NCBI RefSeq assembly: GCF_001673555.1
Contig: NZ_LZMB01000411.1
Location: forward strand, 1-35,678
Direction: 5' to 3'
Source: Mycobacterium sp. 1165178.9
Lineage (GTDB): Bacteria; Actinomycetota; Actinomycetes; Mycobacteriales; Mycobacteriaceae
DNA: 35,678 nucleotides
This document shows, piece after piece, positions 30,248 through 35,678 of this stretch. Numbering within the stretch: the stretch's first letter is position 1; every line of letters begins with the position of its first letter. Position numbers and translations under genes: made by a program. The notes below the pieces were generated by a model. That model had not been told where the DNA came from. It saw only the letters and a program-made list of their open reading frames with translations, and ran no database searches.

Positions 30248-31765
30248 ATGAGAGTCGGTATCGACTTTGGCACCACGCACACGGTCGTCGCAGCCGTCGA
30301 CCGAGGCAACTATCCCGTCGTCTCCTTCGAGGGCATGGATGCGTGGCCGTCGCTCATCGCCGCCAATGCCGCCGGGCAGTTGCGTTTCGGCGCGGCGGCC
30401 GCCGCGGTCCGCCACGAACCGGATTGGTCGGTGCTGCGCTCGTTCAAACGATTACTCAACGACGCCGGACCCCAGACCGAGGTCACCCTGGCCGGCCGTG
30501 CTTATCGCCTGGCCGACCTTCTCACCGAATTCCTGGCCCAGCTGAAAGCGGACCTGCAGCGGCACTCCAACGTGGCCCTGGCCCCGGAGGAACCCGTCGA
30601 AGCTGCGATCAGCGTGCCCGCCAACGCGTCGAGCGCCCAGCGCCTGCTCACCCTGGATGCCTACGTGGCGGCCGGTTTTCACGTCGTCGCGCTGCTCAAC
30701 GAGCCGTCCGCCGCCAGCCTGGAATACGCCCACCGGTACCGATCCACTATCACCGCCAAGCGCGAATACGTCCTCATCTACGACTTGGGCGGCGGCACGT
30801 TCGACGCGTCGCTGCTGAAAATGACCGGGCACGCAAACGAGGTCGTCATCAGCGAGGGCATCCAGCGCCTCGGGGGTGACGACTTCGATGAGGCGATCGT
30901 CGAGCTGGTGCTCGCGGGCGCGAACCTGACTGGCCTCGACGCGGCACAGCGCGACCTACTCGCCGAGGAGTGCGCCGTCCGCAAGGAGGCGGTCGGGCCG
31001 CAGACGCGCCGTTTCCTGGTGGACCTCTCCCCGTTCGATCGGCCGCCCTTCTCCTGCCCGATCGACGACGTCTACTCGGTGTGCGCACCGCTGGTCGACC
31101 AGACGATGCGATTGCTCAATCGAGTCCTGCACGATCCGGCGCGGGCGCGCACCGCCGTGGACTGGTCGGAGGTGGCGGGCATCTACGTCGTCGGCGGGGC
31201 CGGAGGTTTTCCGCTGGTGTCGCGGATGCTGCGTGGCGCCTTCGGCGAGAAGCGGGTGAAACGCTCGCCGCACCCCTTCGCCGCCACGGCCATCGGACTC
31301 GCGGTCTTTCTGGACAAGGAGTCCGGTTTCGCGCTCTCCGAACGCTTCTCGAGGAATTTCGGGGTTTTCCGGGAGGCCGAGGCCGGCACCGGGGTCATCT
31401 TCGACCCGATCGTGTGCAAGGACGTTTCGCTTCCGGCCGACGGGCAATCCCCGCTGGTGGTGAAACGAAAGTATCGAGCCGCACACAACATCGGGCACTT
31501 CCGGTTCGTGGAATGCAGCCGCCTGGTCAACGGGCGGCCCGACGGCGACGTCACGCCGTATGACCCGGTGCTGTTCCCCTTCGACCCGGCACTGCACGAC
31601 CGCGACGACCTGGGGCGTCAGCCGGTCGGCCGGTGGACGGACGGGCCCGATGTCGAGGAGCGCTACGTCATCGCCCCCAGCGGCGCGGTGGAAGTGACGT
31701 TGACGACGCAGCCGGCCGGATTCGAGCGCACGTTCCGCCTCGAGCGGTGCGCGTCCGCGAGTTGA
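30248..31765 (+). CDS. Hsp70-family ATPase lacking the helical lid
   Basis: A 505-residue actin-fold ATPase of the Hsp70 superfamily, shorter than DnaK (about 620). The nucleotide-binding domain is complete: phosphate 1 loop DFGTTHT (residues 6-12), NEPSAASLEYA, phosphate 2 loop YDLGGGTFD (178-186), and adenosine loop VVGGAGGFPLVSRM (314-327). The remaining 145 residues form a divergent beta-rich domain in place of the DnaK substrate sandwich, and the alpha-helical lid is missing. No DnaJ or GrpE gene is near. It may act on a dedicated partner rather than as a general chaperone (inferred). The nitroreductase gene follows after 14 bp and is probably co-transcribed. Confidence 0.9.
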   Translation: MRVGIDFGTTHTVVAAVDRGNYPVVSFEGMDAWPSLIAANAAGQLRFGAAAAAVRHEPDWSVLRSFKRLLNDAGPQTEVTLAGRAYRLADLLTEFLAQLKADLQRHSNVALAPEEPVEAAISVPANASSAQRLLTLDAYVAAGFHVVALLNEPSAASLEYAHRYRSTITAKREYVLIYDLGGGTFDASLLKMTGHANEVVISEGIQRLGGDDFDEAIVELVLAGANLTGLDAAQRDLLAEECAVRKEAVGPQTRRFLVDLSPFDRPPFSCPIDDVYSVCAPLVDQTMRLLNRVLHDPARARTAVDWSEVAGIYVVGGAGGFPLVSRMLRGAFGEKRVKRSPHPFAATAIGLAVFLDKESGFALSERFSRNFGVFREAEAGTGVIFDPIVCKDVSLPADGQSPLVVKRKYRAAHNIGHFRFVECSRLVNGRPDGDVTPYDPVLFPFDPALHDRDDLGRQPVGRWTDGPDVEERYVIAPSGAVEVTLTTQPAGFERTFRLERCASAS

Positions 31766-31779
31766 CGAGCCACTCCGCC

Positions 31780-32445
31780 ATGCAGCTATACGACGTGATG
31801 CGAGCAACTTTCGCGGCACGGGAATTCACCGAGGATCCGTTGCCTGACGACGTGCTGGGCCGCATCTTCGACAACGCCCGGTTCGCTCCCAGCGGCGGCA
31901 ACAGGCAGGGGGCGCATGTCATCGTGGTGCGTGACGAAACGGTGCGCCGCGAGTTGGCCGCACTGGGCAAGCCGGCCGCTCGCCGCTACTTCGCCCAACT
32001 GCAGGCCGGCGAAAACCCCTGGAATTCGGTTCATCCCAGCGGGGTGCCGCAAGAGGTCATCGACGCGACCGAGATCCCCGACACTTTCGTCGCACCGATC
32101 GCCAAAGCGCCTGTGGTGCTGGTCGTTTCGGTAGACCTGACCGTTGTCGCGGCCCTCGATCAAGACCTCGACCGCGCCGGCATCGCGGGTGGAGCATCGG
32201 TGTACCCGTTGATCTGGAATATCTTGCTTGCCGCGCGTAACGAGGGCTACGGCGGGACCATCACCACGATGGCGATAGCGGCCGAAGAACACGTCCGCCA
32301 ACTCCTGGGCATTCCCGACATGCACGCGGTGGCCGCGGTCGTGCCGCTCGGAAAACCGGTGCGGCAGCTGACCAAACTGCGCCGAAGGCCGGTCGCCGAG
32401 TTCATCACTCGTGATCGGTTCGACGGCTCGGCTTTCGACGGCTGA
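31780..32445 (+). CDS. Nitroreductase-family flavoprotein
   Basis: A 221-residue FMN-dependent nitroreductase. YDVMRATFAAREFTEDPLPDDV and RFAPSGGNRQGAHVIVV give the FMN phosphate contacts, and the C-terminal half has GASVYPLIWNILLAARNEGYGG and HAVAAVVPLGKP, all standard. Such enzymes reduce nitro compounds, quinones or enones with NAD(P)H. The ATG at 31780 is used; an upstream GTG within the Hsp70-like gene is possible. The substrate is unknown. It likely shares the Hsp70-like transcript. Confidence 0.9.
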   Translation: MQLYDVMRATFAAREFTEDPLPDDVLGRIFDNARFAPSGGNRQGAHVIVVRDETVRRELAALGKPAARRYFAQLQAGENPWNSVHPSGVPQEVIDATEIPDTFVAPIAKAPVVLVVSVDLTVVAALDQDLDRAGIAGGASVYPLIWNILLAARNEGYGGTITTMAIAAEEHVRQLLGIPDMHAVAAVVPLGKPVRQLTKLRRRPVAEFITRDRFDGSAFDG

Positions 32446-32461
32446 GGGTCGACAAAGCCGA

Positions 32462-32467
32462 TAACGT
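32462..32467 (+). promoter_or_regulatory. -10 hexamer of ppk2 (likely leaderless)
   Basis: TAACGT ends 6 nt before the ATG at 32474, so the transcript probably begins at the start codon. No ribosome site is visible, in agreement with this. Confidence 0.5.
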
Positions 32468-32473
32468 CGAACT

Positions 32474-33352
32474 ATGACCGATATCAACCTCGACGATTTG
32501 TCGACCCCCGAACACGGTTACACCGTCGACGACCGGGATGACGACGACCCGGTCCTGCTCGACCGGGAGGGCAAGCACGTCGAAACCTGGCGTGAGCGAT
32601 ACCCGTACGACCACCGGATGGCCCACGACGAGTACGAGCGGCTGAAGCGGCGGCTGCAAATCGAGCTGCTGAAGTTGCAGAGGCACAACAAGCGCACCGG
32701 CGGTAGGCATGTGATCCTGTTCGAGGGGCGTGACGCCGCCGGAAAAGGCGGAACCATCCAGCGATTCATGGAACACCTGAACCCACGCAACGCGCGGGTC
32801 GTGGCGCTGGAGAAGCCGACCGAGCACGAGCAGACGCAGTGGTATTTCCAGCGCTACGTCAGCCATCTGCCGTCGGGCGGCGAGATGGTGCTGTTCGACC
32901 GATCGTGGTACAACCGGGCCGGGGTGGAGAAAGTGATGGGGTTCTGTACCGCCCGGCAGTACGCCGAATTCATGGAGCAGGCACCGCCGTTCGAGAAGAT
33001 GCTGGTAGATAACGGCATCATCTTGACCAAGTTCTGGTTTTCCGTGTCACCGGCCGAACAGCGGACCCGATTCGCCGTCCGGCTGGTGGATCCGGTGCGA
33101 CAGTGGAAGTTCTCCCCGATGGATATCGAATCGGTGAACAGGTGGGATGACTACACCGCCGCGAAGGAAGCCATGTTCGACGCAACCGACACCGACATCG
33201 CTCCCTGGATCGTGGTGCGAAGCAACGACAAGAAGCGCGCCCGGATCAACGCGATGCGCTACGTTCTCGCTCAAACCGACTACGACGATAAGGACGATGA
33301 GGTGGTGGGCGAACCGGATCCGCAGATCGTGGGCCGGGCGTTGACCGACTGA
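32474..33352 (+). CDS. ppk2: Polyphosphate kinase 2
   Basis: A 292-residue class I PPK2. Walker A is GRDAAGKGG with Lys91, Walker B is VLFDRSWYNRAGVE with Asp142, and the lid region has FWFSVSPAEQRTRF and DPVRQWKFSPMD. PPK2 moves phosphate between polyphosphate and nucleoside di- or monophosphates, usually making GTP or ATP from polyphosphate. The first 50 residues form an acidic extension (DDRDDDDPVLLDREG). It is not beside ppk1 or other phosphate genes. It is preceded by its own -10 and followed after 18 bp by an SDR. Confidence 0.95.
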   Translation: MTDINLDDLSTPEHGYTVDDRDDDDPVLLDREGKHVETWRERYPYDHRMAHDEYERLKRRLQIELLKLQRHNKRTGGRHVILFEGRDAAGKGGTIQRFMEHLNPRNARVVALEKPTEHEQTQWYFQRYVSHLPSGGEMVLFDRSWYNRAGVEKVMGFCTARQYAEFMEQAPPFEKMLVDNGIILTKFWFSVSPAEQRTRFAVRLVDPVRQWKFSPMDIESVNRWDDYTAAKEAMFDATDTDIAPWIVVRSNDKKRARINAMRYVLAQTDYDDKDDEVVGEPDPQIVGRALTD

Positions 33353-33370
33353 GGTGAAGGGAGACGTCTT

Positions 33371-34198
33371 ATGTCCACGTGGCTCATCACCGGGTGCTCG
33401 ACCGGGCTCGGTCGCGCGCTCGCTCAGGCCGTCATCGGCGCCGGACATAACGCCGTCGTGACTGCGCGCGACGCCGCCGCTGTCGCCGACTTCGCCGAGT
33501 CGGCACCCGAACGGGTACTCGCCGTGGCCCTCGATGTCACCAAACCCGCGCAGGTCACCTCCGCGGTGCGGCAGGCGCAACAGCGGTTCGACCACGTCGA
33601 TGTGCTGGTCAACAACGCCGGCTACGGCTATCGCGCCGCGGTCGAGGAAGGCGACGACGCCGACGTCCGCACGTTGTTCGAGACCCATTTCTTCGGCACC
33701 GTCGCCATGATCAAGGCCGTACTCCCCGACATGCGGGCGCGCCGCAGCGGCGCCATCGTGAACATTTCGTCGATCGGGGCGCAGCTGACCCCGGTGGGGT
33801 CCGGCTACTACTCGGCGGTCAAGGCCGCGATCGAAGGGATCAGCGGGGCCCTTCGCGGCGAGCTTGCGCCGCTGGGCATTTCGGTGACCATCGTCGAGCC
33901 CGGCGCGTTTCGCACCGACTTCGCCGGACGTTCCCTAGTCCAGTCGGCCACCGTCATCGGCGACTACGCAGCGACCGCCGGTCAGCGCCGCAAGGAGAAC
34001 GACACCATGCACGGCAATCAGCCCGGCGACCCCGCCAAGGCGGGCAACGCCATCATCGCGGCCGTCGAATCGCCCGAGCCGCCGGCATTCTTGTTGCTCG
34101 GGCCCGACGCACTGGCCGCCTACCGCTATAAAGCGGACGCGCGGGCGGCCGAGATCTCGCAGTGGGCAGAGCTCACCAGCGGCACCGATTTCGCCTGA
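33371..34198 (+). CDS. Short-chain dehydrogenase/reductase
   Basis: A 275-residue classical SDR. The cofactor motif is TGCSTGLG (residues 7-14), NNAGYGYRAAVEEGDD follows, and the catalytic set is Ser in NISSIGA with YYSAVKA. The TARD stretch after the second strand suggests NADP preference. The sequence PGAFRTDFAG and the late KADAR tail are typical of an oxidoreductase group common in actinobacteria. The ATG at 33371 follows GAAGGGAGA. It lies 18 bp after ppk2 and probably shares its transcript; it ends 3 bp before the convergent LLM gene. Confidence 0.92.
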   Translation: MSTWLITGCSTGLGRALAQAVIGAGHNAVVTARDAAAVADFAESAPERVLAVALDVTKPAQVTSAVRQAQQRFDHVDVLVNNAGYGYRAAVEEGDDADVRTLFETHFFGTVAMIKAVLPDMRARRSGAIVNISSIGAQLTPVGSGYYSAVKAAIEGISGALRGELAPLGISVTIVEPGAFRTDFAGRSLVQSATVIGDYAATAGQRRKENDTMHGNQPGDPAKAGNAIIAAVESPEPPAFLLLGPDALAAYRYKADARAAEISQWAELTSGTDFA

Positions 34199-34201
34199 GC
34201 C

Positions 34202-35158
34202 CTAGCCGCGCACCTGGGGCAAGATGTCCCGCTGCCATGCCGCGAAGAACCCGTCCATGTCGGGTCCGATCTGCTGCACGTAGATCTCGTCGACGTCGGC
34301 GTCGATGTACTCGCGGACCTGTGCGATGTGCTTGTCGGGGTCGGGGCCGCAGGCCACGCTGTCGGCGACGGTGTCGGGCGGCACCAGCGACTGCAACGCG
34401 GCGAAATCCTTAGGCCGAGGCAGGATTTGTGACGTCTGGCCGGGCAGTCCCTCATTGGCCCACAACCGGTGCGCGGTCTTCAGCGCGGCGTCGGCGTCGG
34501 CGTCCCAGCAGACTTTGGTACCGCCCTGCACCGGCTTGTCGCCGCCGCCGGACTCCCGGAATTGCTTGACCAGGTCGCCGTCGGGCATCGCGATGCTGTA
34601 TCCGTCGCCGACGCGGGCGGCCAGCTCTACGGCCTGTGGGCCGAAAGCGGAGACGTAGATCGGCACCGGCTGTTCCGGGCGGGTGTAGACCTGCGCTTCC
34701 TGCACCTCGTAGTGCTTGCCGTGGTGGCTTACCTCGCCGCCCTTGTGCAGCTTGCGAATGACCTCGATCGACTCCTCGAGCATCTCGAGGCGCACACCGG
34801 CGGCCGGCCAGGGATCGCCCAGGATGTGTTCGTTGAGGGCCTCGCCGCTGCCCACTCCGAGCACGAAGCGTCCGTCGAGTTGCACGGCCGCGGTGGCCGA
34901 CGCCTGCGCGATGATCGCCGGGTGGATGCGGATGGTCGGGCATGTGACGGCGGTGCTGACCGGTAGCGACGTCGCCTCCGACAGCGCACCGATCACTCCC
35001 CACACGAACGGGCTCTGGCCCTGCTCATCGTTCCAGGGGTGATAGTGGTCTGAAATCCACAACGCGTCGAATCCGGCGTCCTCCGCACGCTTGGCCTGGT
35101 CGATGAGTTCCTTCGGGCCGAATTGCTCGCAGGTGAGAAAGTATCCGATGTTGGTCAT
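34202..35158 (-). CDS. F420-dependent LLM oxidoreductase (TIGR03557 / Fgd-like)
   Basis: A 318-residue LLM-class protein with the pattern of F420-dependent glucose-6-phosphate dehydrogenase relatives: GYFLTCEQFGPKELIDQA, DALWISDHYHPWNDEQGQS, TCPTIRIHPAIIAQA and GRFVLGVGSGEALNEHI. SDHYHPW and GVGSGEALNEH match the F420-binding signature of this subfamily. The electron donor or acceptor is unknown; true Fgd is usually encoded elsewhere. The ATG at 35158 is the natural N-terminus. It is convergent with the SDR (3-bp gap) and faces the inverted-repeat region at the right edge. Confidence 0.92.
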   Translation of the reverse strand: MTNIGYFLTCEQFGPKELIDQAKRAEDAGFDALWISDHYHPWNDEQGQSPFVWGVIGALSEATSLPVSTAVTCPTIRIHPAIIAQASATAAVQLDGRFVLGVGSGEALNEHILGDPWPAAGVRLEMLEESIEVIRKLHKGGEVSHHGKHYEVQEAQVYTRPEQPVPIYVSAFGPQAVELAARVGDGYSIAMPDGDLVKQFRESGGGDKPVQGGTKVCWDADADAALKTAHRLWANEGLPGQTSQILPRPKDFAALQSLVPPDTVADSVACGPDPDKHIAQVREYIDADVDEIYVQQIGPDMDGFFAAWQRDILPQVRG

Positions 35159-35362
35159 GGCGCCGGGCTACCCGCTGCGGGCTTGCTTATGCACCAGCTG
35201 ACCGCGTCGATCCCGCTGCGCGCCGAAAGCAGGCTTTGACCGAGGCAATGCACTTTCGCCCACCGTCGCGTTGGCGGCGCGAATTGGGCTGCGAGCCAAC
35301 GCTTTGCCAGGTCACCGGATGCGCGCTTCATCGGCCCCTCGGGTCACGACGACCTCTCTCGT

Positions 35363-35439
35363 CACGCCGCGGGAGGGCAGTGTCGAGTGCCCGCCAGTGA
35401 GCGACAAGCCGGGCTTGGGCCCCCGCGCCCGCGGCACAG
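35363..35439 (+). repeat. Long inverted repeat, left arm (77 bp)
   Basis: This arm matches the reverse complement of 35602-35678 at 74 of 77 positions; the only differences are three bases in a 4-base patch (AGTG here, TTTC there). It ends with the GC-rich GCGGCACAG. Confidence 0.9.
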
Positions 35440-35601
35440 GTCACCAGCGATCGTAATCGGTCTCTCGACTGCGGAGAACTACCTTCTCCAAATCGGCGAA
35501 GCTGTTCTCGTTCGGCCGGGGGTGGTGCCGCGTTGCGTCTCTCCCGTCACATGCGCCCCGCCAGCCTTCGGGGTGTCAGGTGTTTGCCCGCCAGTGAGCG
35601 A

Positions 35602-35678
35602 CTGTGCCGCGGGCGCGGGGGCCCAAGCCCGGCTTGTCGCTGAAAGGCGGGCACTCGACACTGCCCTCCCGCGGCGTG
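35602..35678 (-). repeat. Long inverted repeat, right arm (77 bp, reaches the window edge)
   Basis: Reverse complement of 35363-35439 with 3 mismatches. The arm reaches the last base of the window but the match on the left stops being testable there, so it may extend further. Together with its left flank it also folds locally: TGCCCGCC and AGCGAC (from 35585) pair with GTCGCT and GGCGGGCA (to 35653). Confidence 0.9.

Larger units (their letters stand above)
35159..35678. other. 520-bp non-coding right edge with a long inverted repeat
   Basis: I find no convincing gene here; short frames on both strands are low-complexity shadows of the repeat. It contains the LLM upstream sequence (35159-35362), two 77-bp arms of an inverted repeat, and a 162-bp spacer. 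The spacer end repeats 18 bp of the left arm (35388-35405 equals 35585-35602). Confidence 0.7.

Noticed and set aside
35271..35661. Short frames on both strands at the right edge
   Set aside because: They are translations of the inverted repeat and share its palindromic content, not conserved proteins.
1..35678. CRISPR arrays, tRNA or rRNA genes, insertion sequences, phage genes, toxin-antitoxin pairs
   Set aside because: Looked for on both strands; no repeat-spacer pattern, cloverleaf, transposase or integrase motif was seen.

Overview
The window is high-GC DNA of a nontuberculous, probably slow-growing Mycobacterium. The evidence is an MmpS/MmpL pair, two F420-type luciferase-like oxidoreductases, a mycobacterial carboxyl-methyltransferase-like family protein, and a conserved central block. 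That block has the gene order and protein lengths of M. tuberculosis Rv3051c-Rv3063: nrdE, nrdI, nrdH, FMN reductase, TetR, dinB2, SDR, TetR, cyp136, double GntR, fadE22, ligB, cstA. The species cannot be named from sequence alone. I see no tRNA, rRNA, CRISPR array, insertion sequence or phage gene.

Left accessory block (1-9427), on the far side of nrdE from the rest of its operon. It holds a translationally coupled LLM oxidoreductase and AraC-type regulator (the regulator is cut by the window edge), a divergent alpha/beta hydrolase with an in-frame tandem repeat, a truncated medium-chain dehydrogenase remnant, and a leftward set: FAD oxidoreductase, then SAM methyltransferase, mmpS and mmpL. 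The FAD oxidoreductase and the methyltransferase/mmpS/mmpL set each sit behind a near-copy of the same promoter module: a TAGACC/TAACTT core with 17 bp spacing, plus two 13-bp direct repeats 20 bp apart. This is the most interesting signal in the window. It suggests one small regulon for making or modifying, and exporting, a lipid-like product.

Conserved core (9428-19326). The nrdHIE operon (class Ib ribonucleotide reductase without nrdF here) has a candidate pair of NrdR boxes about 200 bp upstream. Next come a divergent FMN reductase/TetR pair around a perfect palindrome and the Y-family polymerase dinB2, coupled to the TetR. A TetR-SDR unit follows, divergent from cyp136 across two related operators. 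A MEDS/ATPase regulator with a good SigF-type promoter comes last and is extra relative to M. tuberculosis as I recall it.

Acyl-CoA catabolic block (19466-25706): a doubled GntR/FCD regulator, a thiolase-like lipid-transfer protein, a DUF35 OB-fold protein, the fused acyl-CoA dehydrogenase FadE22 and an HSD10-like dehydrogenase. The thiolase/OB promoter and the fadE22 leader share a 16-bp element, so the block is probably co-regulated.

Right part (25751-35678): ligB and cstA, a two-gene unit of small uncharacterised proteins, a lid-less Hsp70-like protein, a nitroreductase, PPK2, an SDR and an F420-type LLM oxidoreductase. Several of these genes have a -10 hexamer 6-7 nt before the start codon and look leaderless. 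The window ends in a long inverted repeat (two 77-bp arms, 74 matching positions).
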